A DNA stretch of 64,000 nt, taken from positions 186,001 to 250,000 of the forward strand of contig JAJDWH010000043.1 of assembly GCA_022825705.1 (NCBI GenBank). Reading direction: 5' to 3'. The stretch is from Alphaproteobacteria bacterium. GTDB lineage: Bacteria > Pseudomonadota > Alphaproteobacteria > TMED109. This document shows, piece after piece, positions 1 through 7,692 of the stretch (positions within the stretch are counted from its first letter, which is position 1; each line of letters starts with the position of its first letter). The position numbers and the translations under genes were made by a program. The notes under the pieces are model-generated. The model had not been told where the DNA came from. It saw only the letters and a program-made list of their open reading frames with translations, and searched no databases.

Positions 1-830
1 GCTGGCTTTCAGTTCACAGAACTACCGTATCTCGTCATCCCGGCGAAAGACCATATCGGGATCATGCAGTTGATCAAAAACTTCAAGAAATCTCGGACCG
101 TCTGGTACGTTATTTTTCAGAGCTCTCTGTACACGCAAGTACGGAAACACGAAACTTCCAAAGAAAATTTTTTCTCTCACTGATTGAAGATAATCAGGAC
201 AATCCTAGCCTGTCATTCCTGCTCAAACAAGATCTTGCAGACGACCGTGAAGCCCTGACCGACATCTATCGTCGCTTTGAAGTGCCCGAAAGCCAGTATA
301 TGGAACGGACCACAAATTTCTTCAGCACACTCAAACGTCTGAAGACTAGAGATCTCGGGGATGGATTCTCGCTTCAAGAACTCATACTACTGATAAATAG
401 CTGGCGCGTTCATTCACTTGTCGAAGAGTGGGTAGATACAGTTGAGAAAGAAAAAGAAGCCCTAATGCCAAGGGAGTCGTTTCTCGAAATACTGAACCGA
501 ATGTTCCACAGGAAGAACGCTCGAGTTCTTGACAATAATGAGATTGCATTCGTTACCACGTCTGAAAAAACTCTCACAGCATATGATCTGTCATCTGGTG
601 AAAAGCAACTATATATAATACTTGCTGAGGCATTGCTCCAGCGAGGCAATTCATGTATTTACATTGCTGATGAGCCGGAACTATCCCTGCATATCAATTG
701 GCAAGAAATACTCGTTGACAGCCTTAAGGAGTTAAACCCCCGCAGTCAGATCGTATTTGCGACGCACTCCCCAGATATCGTTAGCCATTACTCCGATAGA
801 GTAATCAATATGGAAGAGATCGTGTCGTGA
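1..830 (+). CDS. AAA/ABC-type ATPase, C-terminal part (AriA-like), cut by window edge
   Basis: The reading frame is open from base 3, so the gene begins left of the window; about 276 codons are visible. The C-terminal third carries an ABC-like signature (LSSGEKQ), a hydrophobic Walker B strand ending IYIADEPELSLH, and an H-loop (THSPDIV), as in OLD/SMC-like AAA ATPases. The Walker A end is outside the window. The stop overlaps the next gene by 4 bp (GTGA), so the two are translationally coupled. An ATPase coupled to a DUF4435 TOPRIM-like protein is the layout of PARIS (AriA-AriB) anti-phage systems, where the ATPase holds the nuclease-toxin until a phage anti-restriction protein is sensed. 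Family assignment from motifs is firm; the PARIS role is inferred. Base composition is AT-richer than the flanking genes, which suggests transfer. Confidence 0.8.
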   Translation, partial: WLSVHRTTVSRHPGERPYRDHAVDQKLQEISDRLVRYFSELSVHASTETRNFQRKFFLSLIEDNQDNPSLSFLLKQDLADDREALTDIYRRFEVPESQYMERTTNFFSTLKRLKTRDLGDGFSLQELILLINSWRVHSLVEEWVDTVEKEKEALMPRESFLEILNRMFHRKNARVLDNNEIAFVTTSEKTLTAYDLSSGEKQLYIILAEALLQRGNSCIYIADEPELSLHINWQEILVDSLKELNPRSQIVFATHSPDIVSHYSDRVINMEEIVS

Positions 831-1717
831 TTTTCACTCGAACGAATCAAGGTTTATCCAACCTCAAGTTATTTAAGGGCGTTGATATAGTTATCTTTTG
901 CGAGGGGGGTGGTCCGTTGTCGGTGTCATCGGAAGATGCACTATCTGGCAAGCACTTCAAATTCTCGGATGATATAAGGTTTTGGAGGCCATTGTTTGCT
1001 CGATTAAGGCCAGGTTTGGGAGTAAGTTTCCGGGCCGTTGGGACGAAGGACACGCTCAAAGCAATCGCTCGTAGACTGACTTGCGGTACTATTTCCGGTG
1101 TTTGCGTTGTAATGGACAGAGATTTCGATGAATTATTTGAAGGCCTCATCCTCCATCATCGTGTCCTTTATACGCACAAGTATAGCTGGGAAAGCGATTT
1201 GCTGGAGACTCGCGTAATTTTGCACGCATTTCAGAGAATTGCAATTTCTGAAGTTTCAAATAGGACTTTGGAACGCCAGATTCGACCAGTCATTTCCAAG
1301 TTGTTTGCCGAACTTCGGCATTTCGTTCGCGCCGATGTAATTCTGAGCGCCGCCGGTAGGCCATTATTTCCTCGGAAAAACCCAGTGTCGGTTCTAGGAA
1401 GGCGACACCGTCTTCAGCCGCCAGCACTTGACATTCCGGACGTCAAGAATCGGTTGGCCAAACACCACGCTAAAATTAAGGGCTTTTTTCTTATTCGTCC
1501 GTTAGCATCAGTGAGCGAGCGTAAGCATTGTTTTGGTAAACTGTGTCTTGCTGCGGCCATACAAATATTGCATTATCTCAATGACCGGCAAAAACAGCCT
1601 AGTTTAGCAAACGTATATTGCAAGAAATTTCTCGTCCAAGGATGTCACACCTGGATTGAGGAAAAGCCGGGGAGTGCTACTGCGAGATATTATTCGCGCA
1701 TTGTTGCGGCTGTTTGA
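827..1717 (+). CDS. DUF4435 / TOPRIM-like protein (AriB-like effector)
   Basis: This 296-residue protein starts at a GTG that overlaps the stop of the ATPase gene. Near the N terminus a hydrophobic strand ends in a glutamate (VIFCEGG, residues ~22-28). It is followed by GTKDTLKAIARRL, an acidic strand VCVVMDRDFDE (~93-103), and YSWESDLLE (~118-126). That order, with E and DxD, matches DUF4435/TOPRIM-like nucleases such as AriB of PARIS and RloB-like proteins. In PARIS, AriB is released from AriA and cleaves host tRNA, causing abortive infection. The C-terminal half is basic and not recognisable. Low GC and poor codon bias set it apart from neighbours, as expected for a transferred defence gene. 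It could also belong to a related OLD-like system. Confidence 0.72.
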   Translation: MIFTRTNQGLSNLKLFKGVDIVIFCEGGGPLSVSSEDALSGKHFKFSDDIRFWRPLFARLRPGLGVSFRAVGTKDTLKAIARRLTCGTISGVCVVMDRDFDELFEGLILHHRVLYTHKYSWESDLLETRVILHAFQRIAISEVSNRTLERQIRPVISKLFAELRHFVRADVILSAAGRPLFPRKNPVSVLGRRHRLQPPALDIPDVKNRLAKHHAKIKGFFLIRPLASVSERKHCFGKLCLAAAIQILHYLNDRQKQPSLANVYCKKFLVQGCHTWIEEKPGSATARYYSRIVAAV

Positions 1718-1964
1718 GTGGCCGCGACGGCAAGTTGCGTATGTTCGATCAGACTTCTGTGGTTGTACACGGCGCCCGATGTTTGTCTTGTTTGGGTTAC
1801 TGAGCATCCGTTAGCCGTCGAGAGGGAGGACTAGGAAATTTGTCGGTAGTGAAATTGGAGCCAGATCGAAAGCGTGGCCGTTCGGGCGTCGTCTCTTCTC
1901 TATTCCGATGGTGACGAAGCGTATCGGAGCTGTCTAGCGTGCAATCGCATGTCGCGGCGTTCAG

Positions 1965-2544
1965 GGTGCGGCAGGGCGACGTGCGCAAGCGTCGTTCGGC
2001 CGCTTGCGAGGCCGGATCGAAACCGCGTCATTTCGGGCAGCTCATCATACGCAAGGTAAACAAGCGCGGTCTTGAGTCGCATCGGCCGCGACGGGCTCGA
2101 CTGCACGGCAGCGCCCATGCCTGCGGCTTGGATGTTGGTGAGCTGTCTTGCCTTTTAACGGGTTGACGTCGAAGTCCGGCGGACTCGCGTGCGCAGCCAT
2201 GATCATGCCGCGATTGACGGGCACGCCAGGTTTGACGAACAGCACCCCCGCGGCTCCAAGTTCCAGGGGGCGTACGCGACTGCCTTCCCGTTGGCACTCG
2301 AGACCAGCACGTCGTTCCGCCGTCCCGCGATCAAGCCCGTGAACGGAGCATAGCCGTAAAAGATCCAGTGCATGATCGCCGTGCCCCGGGTCAGCGGCTC
2401 GCCGTTGAAGCCGATCAAGGCGCGGGACGGGCCGTGAAACCGTGCACGGCTCTTGTCGCGCCCCGAGGTCCGCAGCTCGATCAGCTCCGCGCTCCGCCCG
2501 GCGAGTGCGTTCACCACGGCACCCCTGAGAGGCTCCAGGGCCAT
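1965..2544 (-). pseudogene. typA 3'-fragment, degraded copy 1
   Basis: Read on the minus strand, this stretch matches the last third of the intact typA of this window. Runs such as [37 protein letters not shown] and IAGRRNDVLVSSANGKAV align one to one with residues ~450-540 of the intact protein. After WNLEPRG the frame breaks, and the match continues in other frames (LFVKPGVPVNRGMI, then LKTALVYLAYDELPE). The GTPase domain is absent. It is therefore a truncated, frameshifted duplicate. No function is expected. Confidence 0.85.
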
Positions 2545-2695
2545 CTTCGGTTGTAGATCGTCGCGCTTAGTCTATGGCAAGTGGGCGCGTGATCTCGACG
2601 CAGAACGTCGTCGCTTCGGGTCATTTCGCCCCCTGGGCCGATCAGCAACAAGCCGAGCAGGATTTCATCATCGGCCATGCTCTTGTGGAGATCTG

Positions 2696-2938
2696 TCACG
2701 ACAGGGCACGGTCGGCGGCATTCGCATGCGAATGGTCCAGTTGATCCAGCAGGTTCAGCCCGCGCACCGGATCGCCCCGGGTTGCACGCGTCCGGAACCG
2801 CATTACGGTGTCGTATTCGGTCAACGCCCGCACGGATAACTCTTCCATCAGCTTTTTCAGGCTCAGACCCCTGCGCGCAGCCACCAATGCCAATCAGTCG
2901 CAGTGGGCGTTGGGGAGCCGGATCATCACAGTCGCCAT
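2696..2938 (-). pseudogene. HicB-family-like antitoxin with in-frame stop
   Basis: The minus strand opens with MATVMIRLPNAHCD, then a TGA, then LALVAARRGLSLKKLMEELS and on to a natural stop, 81 codons in all. Most close relatives I recall carry an arginine where the TGA sits, so a CGA-to-TGA change is likely. The protein type is the small ribbon-helix-helix antitoxin usually labelled 'toxin-antitoxin system HicB family antitoxin'. A second, differently damaged copy lies just upstream of the intact typA, about 80% identical by eye over ~190 bp. This copy therefore seems part of the same duplicated block as the typA fragment. Confidence 0.7.
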
Positions 2939-2939
2939 G

Positions 2940-3466
2940 TCAGTTGTCGTTCAACCACTCGCCCGGTGAGACGAGGCGGAGATCGTCACGAACGAACCTT
3001 CAATGTACGGAATCTCTGGTGTGGTTGGCGATGATCCTTTCTGCCTTATCTGCAACCGTTAACTCAATCAGACAGTTGCCGCACTCATCCGGCAGGTTCG
3101 AACGCCATTGATCCACCGGCAGACGGCGAGAACTACATCGACCAGTGCTGCTCCGTTATCTGGGCTAATCAGTGCCGTGGCGACCACCTCTTCTCCGGCG
3201 AAGAATCGTTCGACGGTCGTGCCGATGGTGTGAATCGCCACTCTGATCTCGCGTGTGTGCTCCTTGCGGTGTACTTCGAGAATGCGCTAGATGGTACGGT
3301 CGCCAAGCGTGAACCTTGCGGAATCATCGGTTCCCGGAGTGTGGGCGCGCACGAAGGCGGCGATGCCGGGCTGGGACTGGCGGGTGGACCGCGTGTCGAC
3401 AGCAGTCGACGCGGGTAGCAGAAGGACAGCCGCTGTCAGGACAGTGGCTGGAAGCAGGCGTGTCAT
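2940..3466 (-). pseudogene. decayed gene for a putative exported protein
   Basis: On the minus strand an ATG opens a signal-peptide-like segment (MTRLLPATVLTAAVLLLPAS). After 59 residues an amber codon interrupts the frame, which then continues in phase with RILEVHRKEHTREIRVAIHT and AGEEVVATALISPDNGAALV. A +1 shift then leads into DECGNCLIELTVADKAERII, a further TGA, and an end of RLVSPGEWLNDN immediately before the antitoxin remnant. Coding-like composition across three broken segments suggests a roughly 175-residue secreted protein that has died. I do not recognise the family. Confidence 0.45.
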
Positions 3467-3516
3467 CAGAAGCGGTGAGAAGAAAAGGACTCGCGGAGAA
3501 ACGGAAGGAGATGGGT

Positions 3517-4386
3517 TCAGTGGAAGCGAGCCTCGAAGCTTGTCGCTATGAGGGATACGTGTGCGTCGAGCGGCGGGCGCAATTCGAAGGCCCTGGGTTC
3601 CCGGGCGAAATCCCATAGGCGCAGGAGGCACCACTCAGTGGGCCGGTCATCCGCGACGGCGAGCTCGTTCCGGGTGATGTAGAAGGGCGTCCGCTCCCAG
3701 CCGTTGGTCGTCTTCACCTCGATCAGTCGGGTATGACCCTCAGGGGAGTAACTCTTGATGTCGTATCCCGCGCCGTCGCCGTCTTGATCTGACACCCATC
3801 TCACGCGCCGCGCTAGGTCGGCGCGGCCCGCACCGGCAAGGACGGTCCGTTCATGGGCGAGAACGCGCTCTTCGCCGGCGCGTCCGAGCACTCGATTGCG
3901 CTCGGCTCGTGCGGCCACGTCGAATTTGCGCGCGATCGCTTGCATTTGTTCGAGTCCGTCAGGTGGAGGGTAGTTCCTGAGGGTAGGTGGCAACTCGATG
4001 ACGAGTTGGGTCGCCTGCGGCGTGTCTGCAGGCTGATCCTGTAAGTGTGTGGGAGCCTGGAACTCAGGGTGTCGATGCAGCCACCGCGCGACGGCATCGG
4101 CGAGGGACATCTGGACATTGAATGCGGGCAGGTATCCGGTGAGCCAGGTTTCGCCGAGCCCCTTCAAGACGGCGCTGATGTTCCGGTGCTTGAATTCGAT
4201 TGAAGGGCGGCTTCGGTCGATCCGGGTCCGCAGTCGCCGGTTGTGTTCGGCCTTGACATAGGGACGTCCGGCAAGGTCGGCCGCAAGCATCGCGAAGTAA
4301 TCCGCGACGATGAGGTCGTTCTCGTCATCGGTCCAGGGGCCGGTCGCCATGTGGGCCAGGCTAACACCGGTCAGGTTGACGGTCAT
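3517..4386 (-). CDS. DUF3883 (NOV-C-like) domain protein
   Basis: The protein has 289 residues. Its C-terminal ~110 residues hold the DUF3883 pattern: GDGAGYDIKSYSPEGHTRLI, EVKTTNGW, TPFYITRNELAVA, and a tail WCLLRLWDFAREPRAFEL. The acidic D...EVKTT arrangement resembles a restriction-endonuclease-like fold, and the family is frequent beside helicases and defence genes. The N-terminal half (WTDDENDLIVADYFAMLAAD) resembles the N-terminal region seen in other DUF3883 proteins. The ATG chosen overlaps the stop (ATGA) of a truncated upstream frame, which favours it over the ATG 12 codons further in. Function is unknown; a DNA-binding or nuclease role is inference. Confidence 0.75.
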   Translation of the reverse strand: MTVNLTGVSLAHMATGPWTDDENDLIVADYFAMLAADLAGRPYVKAEHNRRLRTRIDRSRPSIEFKHRNISAVLKGLGETWLTGYLPAFNVQMSLADAVARWLHRHPEFQAPTHLQDQPADTPQATQLVIELPPTLRNYPPPDGLEQMQAIARKFDVAARAERNRVLGRAGEERVLAHERTVLAGAGRADLARRVRWVSDQDGDGAGYDIKSYSPEGHTRLIEVKTTNGWERTPFYITRNELAVADDRPTEWCLLRLWDFAREPRAFELRPPLDAHVSLIATSFEARFH

Positions 4387-4532
4387 CCGTCGCAGCAGTC
4401 CTCGGCCATACGCCGCCAGAACGCGGCCGCGGTGTTGGCAAGCAGGAATCCAGCAAGGGCAGAGACGTTCGCATCGGCGGTGGCGCGCTCACGCAACCAC
4501 CGGAGTAACAGACCAAATTGATCTTTTCAGGC
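4383..4532 (-). pseudogene. C-terminal stub of an unidentified gene upstream of the DUF3883 gene
   Basis: The minus strand carries about 45 well-coding codons without a start: FGLLLRWLRERATADANVSA, then LAGFLLANTAAAFWRRMAED, ending at a TGA that overlaps the ATG of the DUF3883 gene. The frame is closed upstream by a TGA, right where a typA fragment begins. This is what remains of the first gene of a former two-gene operon whose body was lost at the junction. I do not recognise the family. Confidence 0.45.
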
Positions 4533-4569
4533 GCGGCTTCGGCACTACATTGGCGAGCGTGGAAGAAGG

Positions 4570-4738
4570 AGTGGGGTTGACGTCGAGATCCTGCGGGCGC
4601 GTGTGCTCGCCTACGATCACGGCTTGACGAACAGCGTCCCTCACGGCTTCAGGCTCCAGAGCGCGTACGCGGCCGCGTTCTTGTCGATACTCGCGACCAA
4701 CACACGGTTCCGCCGTCCCGCGATTGGGCCTGAGCCGG
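4570..4738 (-). pseudogene. typA fragment, degraded copy 2
   Basis: On the minus strand [28 protein letters not shown], a TGA, GTLFVKP, then [20 protein letters not shown] line up with [20 protein letters not shown] through [17 protein letters not shown] of the intact typA. A short stretch equivalent to GMPVYGGM is deleted. Only about 55 codons remain. It abuts the truncated gene upstream of the DUF3883 gene, so it marks a recombination joint. Confidence 0.8.
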
Positions 4739-4798
4739 CGCGCTGCATCGAGTGGCGATGCGTGTGCCGACGGTTCACGTGCGGGAGAGGCTTCGTGA

Positions 4799-5833
4799 TC
4801 AGTCGCCGCTCGCACCGCTCATACGCAGGGAAGCGAGGACCGGGTGGTGGTCGGTGTGGCGGAAACCGAGATCGGTGGTCTCTACCCGTTCGATCATCAC
4901 GTTCGGGGAGACGAGAAATCCGTCGACAATGGTCACGTAGTTGACGCCCGCTTCATAGGGCCGATGCAGCGTGCGCACGCTGGGGACGGACGGATCAAGG
5001 CCGAAGGCCCAGCTCTCGGGAACGGTCTCGCGGGGGAAATCGTGGATCCACGAGAGATACTTCGTCTCGGTTTCGTGCGGGAACGAGGTGGCGGTGAGCC
5101 GCATGTTCCAGTCACCGCCCACCACCACGTGCGCGCCCCGTTGGTATTCGGCCTGCGCCAGCTTCAGCACTGCCGCCACCTGTCGCGCCCTGATCGCTCC
5201 GCCATCGTCGAACGCGGAGAGGTGGATGTTCATGATCGTCCACTCGCGGCCGTCCGTGAGCGGAATCCGGGTGACGAGGGCACCGTAGTGCTTCTTGAGC
5301 ATGCCGAGGCGAAAACCCGACTCCTGCGGCAGGGGGTGCGCCGTGCACTCCGGGGCGGCAACGCGTGCGAGAGTCATCATCCCGTGCGAAATCCTGAGCG
5401 GCGGGGGCAGCAGCGTCGTCGCGAAATCTTCCCAGGAGGCGGTGCGGTAGCCGTTCAGCGGTCGCAGCACACCCGCGGTGACGTCGACACCCCGGGTGGC
5501 AAAGCTCGCGCCTGCCATCTCCTGCAGGAGGACCAGATCGGCATCCAGGTGCGCCAGGGTCTTGCCGACTGCGTGGGTCGCGGTGACGATGCTCCGGCGA
5601 TCCAGAGCCCGGATGCTGGTTCCGCCGTCCGCGACAAAGTCCGCGCCGGCCCCGAGCGATCCGTAGCCGACATTCCACGTGACGACTTGCAAGGAGTCGC
5701 CAGCCGCATGCGGCTCGGCTGTCCCGATTAACGCGATGCTGCCGAAGCGCGGCGACTTCCGCCGATTCGCCATAAAGACGATGACGGCCGCGACGACCAG
5801 CGGGAGCAGCAGGACCGCCACGGCTTCCGTCAT
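4799..5833 (-). CDS. membrane-anchored endonuclease/exonuclease/phosphatase (EEP) family protein
   Basis: The protein has 344 residues. An N-terminal transmembrane helix (MTEAVAVLLLPLVVAAVIVF) is followed by a basic stop-transfer. The EEP catalytic set is complete: TWNVGYG, LVLLQEM (metal-binding Glu), NIHLSAF, GGDWNM (Asp/Asn) and the terminal TDHHPV (Asp/His). EEP enzymes cleave phosphodiesters in nucleic acids, lipids or small molecules; which substrate applies here cannot be told. The ATG overlaps the stop of the upstream membrane-protein gene (ATGA). The two were therefore probably made together and may form a membrane complex with the catalytic domain outside or facing the cytoplasm. 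Confidence 0.78.
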   Translation of the reverse strand: MTEAVAVLLLPLVVAAVIVFMANRRKSPRFGSIALIGTAEPHAAGDSLQVVTWNVGYGSLGAGADFVADGGTSIRALDRRSIVTATHAVGKTLAHLDADLVLLQEMAGASFATRGVDVTAGVLRPLNGYRTASWEDFATTLLPPPLRISHGMMTLARVAAPECTAHPLPQESGFRLGMLKKHYGALVTRIPLTDGREWTIMNIHLSAFDDGGAIRARQVAAVLKLAQAEYQRGAHVVVGGDWNMRLTATSFPHETETKYLSWIHDFPRETVPESWAFGLDPSVPSVRTLHRPYEAGVNYVTIVDGFLVSPNVMIERVETTDLGFRHTDHHPVLASLRMSGASGD

Positions 5834-6987
5834 GAAGGGGTTCGTCCCGCGAGGTTGCGGATGCCTGTTGCCGCTTGCTGCACGACGCCGACGATGATGA
5901 CGAGGAAGACCGCTTCGGAGAGCAGCACCCTGATGAATCCAGTGACCGAGCCCGCCGCCTTCACGTCCTGGTAGATCTCCGAGTACCGCATGTAATGCCG
6001 TTGGTCCGTGGCGGACCACGACTCCATGTCCGACAGCGAGTCCGCGAGTACGCGCGAGACCGTAATGGCGTGAATGAAGTAGCTGGCGAGCGATATGGCC
6101 AGAAGACTCACGACCATGAAGAGTGAAGCAGCCGACCCCAACTGGCGGGCACCGACACGAAACGCTGCCGAGAGCGGCGTCAGCGAGATCAGCAGCGTCA
6201 TCATCATGACGTAGAGAAAGATGAAGGCGATGGGCTCGACCTGGACCAGCACGTCGCTCAGCAGTTGCCGGAACGTCAGGTAGGCCCTTTCCACTTCAAC
6301 AATGGCATCGAGGTCGAACACGGCGGGCTGGATCGTGAGCAGCGCTTCCGCCCTGGTGACCAGCTGCTGGGCGGCCGACGCATTTGCCTGCCAGTCGTGA
6401 CGAAATTGCAGCGCGACCTTCGCAAGCGCGAGTCCGCCCAACCCAAAGAGCACGCAGGTGTAGAGGTTGTAGATGCGGTACCCACGTTGGAGGTGGGTGG
6501 CGACATCATGAGCATCCGACTGGCCGCGGCCCCCGGCGTCGGTGGTCTCGTCCTCGGGCTGGCTGCCGTCCCTGGCAGCGGCGCCTTGGTCCTCCCTTGC
6601 GGCCGCCTTGACCGCCCGCCGCGAGTAGAACTCCGTAGCACCGAAGACACAGGCAAACCAGAAGAGCACGTAGGCGAACTCGGGCTCGCCCGCGTAGTAC
6701 AGGCCGACGTCCGGGCAGGTGACCATCACGATCCCTACGCCGATCAGCATCATCGCGAACACGGCGAACTCGCCGAACCTGCCGTCGAGGCGCAGGTTCG
6801 ACGACGCTCCATTGATCGGGATGGAGTGGCGCTGGCGCCATACTTCCGTGCCGCGCCAGTAGCCGCCGACCAGAGCGAGGGCGCCGATGCCGATCAGCAC
6901 GAGCGTGGGAAGGCCTTCATCCCCAGTCGCAACAGAGAACATGCAGTGAAACGCAGTCGAGTTCAGGCAGGTGCTCGCGCCGGACAC
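5830..6987 (-). CDS. polytopic membrane protein of unknown family
   Basis: The protein has 385 residues from a GTG, or 370 from an ATG 15 codons further in (MFSVATGDEGLP). Hydrophobic segments at roughly residues 28-42, 73-95, 103-118, 176-194, 256-278, 288-312 and 353-375 suggest about seven membrane spans. Between the third and fourth lies a charged cytoplasmic-type linker rich in R, D, E and G. I recognise no family. It is translationally coupled to the downstream EEP phosphodiesterase gene, so it probably serves as its membrane partner or as transporter/sensor of the same system. Confidence 0.65.
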   Translation of the reverse strand: MSGASTCLNSTAFHCMFSVATGDEGLPTLVLIGIGALALVGGYWRGTEVWRQRHSIPINGASSNLRLDGRFGEFAVFAMMLIGVGIVMVTCPDVGLYYAGEPEFAYVLFWFACVFGATEFYSRRAVKAAAREDQGAAARDGSQPEDETTDAGGRGQSDAHDVATHLQRGYRIYNLYTCVLFGLGGLALAKVALQFRHDWQANASAAQQLVTRAEALLTIQPAVFDLDAIVEVERAYLTFRQLLSDVLVQVEPIAFIFLYVMMMTLLISLTPLSAAFRVGARQLGSAASLFMVVSLLAISLASYFIHAITVSRVLADSLSDMESWSATDQRHYMRYSEIYQDVKAAGSVTGFIRVLLSEAVFLVIIVGVVQQAATGIRNLAGRTPS

Positions 6988-7019
6988 CGGTCGCGTGGTT
7001 CATCAAGGATGCTAGTTGA

Positions 7020-7139
7020 GCCGTGTAGGCAGCGCTATTGGGGGCTCATGGCCGTGGTCTGGCCGGGACCTCGCCATGCCGTGCGGCGATTCCGGGCGGT
7101 GCTGGCAGGGAAAGCCCGCCAGCCTTCCCATCTTTGCCG
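7020..7139 (-). pseudogene. possible hicA remnant
   Basis: Directly after the hicB-like stop, the minus strand reads GRLAGFPCQHRPESPHGMAR, then SRPDHGHEPP, then stops. The spacing of AGF, R, S-H and PD resembles the HicA core AGF...R..GSH...PD, but the Gly-Ser-His motif is damaged and no clear start exists. It is offered only as the likely remains of the hicA partner. Confidence 0.3.
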
Positions 7140-7370
7140 CTACCCGCTGACGACTAGCGGATAGTCGAAGGCATCTCCAGTTTCCTTCAGTGCCGGCCGC
7201 CCCTGGCGCTCCGCCTGGGCGGCCAGTAATTTCCTGGCTACGTCGCGGGCGATCTCAAGCGTCTCGGTCACCGTTCGGCCTTGGGCCACCAAGCCAGAAA
7301 TCTCATCCGAGGTTGCCAGGTACACGCCCTCGGGCAGCTTCTCAATGTGCACGTTGAGGATCTGTTCCAT
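7140..7370 (-). CDS. HicB / DUF1902-like antitoxin
   Basis: This 76-residue protein begins MEQILNVHIEKLPEGVYLAT and contains SDEISGLVAQGRTVTETLEI, matching the partial-RNase-H-like fold of HicB/DUF1902 antitoxins (strand, then S.D.pGLv..g.t..Ea). Such proteins bind and neutralise HicA-type mRNA interferases and repress their own operon. No helix-turn-helix tail is visible, so autoregulation would need a partner. The region following it carries only a possible decayed hicA, so the gene is perhaps an orphan. Confidence 0.7.
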   Translation of the reverse strand: MEQILNVHIEKLPEGVYLATSDEISGLVAQGRTVTETLEIARDVARKLLAAQAERQGRPALKETGDAFDYPLVVSG

Positions 7371-7553
7371 GCCCCATCATAGCGCGGCGCGCGAAATCCG
7401 CCGTCTGGAAGCGAAACTGAAGGCACTCGACGCATCGGCCCGGGACCATTCGCGCGAGCTGCCGGCGCCGAAGGTGGGGTTCCGTCGACCGTGGCGGAAA
7501 AGGTGGCCGTATTCCGGTCGCTGTTCCGCGGCCGCTCCTGGACTCCGCCATAG
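7369..7553 (+). pseudogene. N-terminal fragment of a TOTE conflict system primase/helicase gene
   Basis: The plus strand starts REIRRLEAKLKALDASARDH, a short coiled coil. After a one-base shift it continues STVAEKVAVFRSLFRGRSW and stops. TOTE-system proteins (archaeo-eukaryotic primase fused to a DEAD helicase) typically begin with such a coiled coil followed by A-EK-ALFRSLFRGR. Only about 60 codons remain, frameshifted and truncated. The ATG overlaps the divergent hicB start codon. Confidence 0.5.
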
Positions 7554-7692
7554 CGGTCCGAGTGGTTGACATGATCGACTATCGAATCAACAGAGTAAGC
7601 GTAGATGGAAGCAAGGCTGCGGCAAGACCTCGGCAGCGTTGGCGCTGCCTTCAGCGTGATCTAAGTGCTGCTCTCATTCAGGGTAATCCGCT

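Noticed and set aside
282..830. Start of the ATPase gene at the GTG of VPESQY
   Set aside because: The frame is open and coding-like back to the window edge, and the domain would lack its first part; the gene is cut by the edge.
2940..2993. RLVSPGEWLNDN resembles the start of Ulp1/SUMO-protease domains
   Set aside because: Only a dozen residues directly before a stop codon, and the frame belongs to a longer decayed gene ending there, so the likeness is chance.
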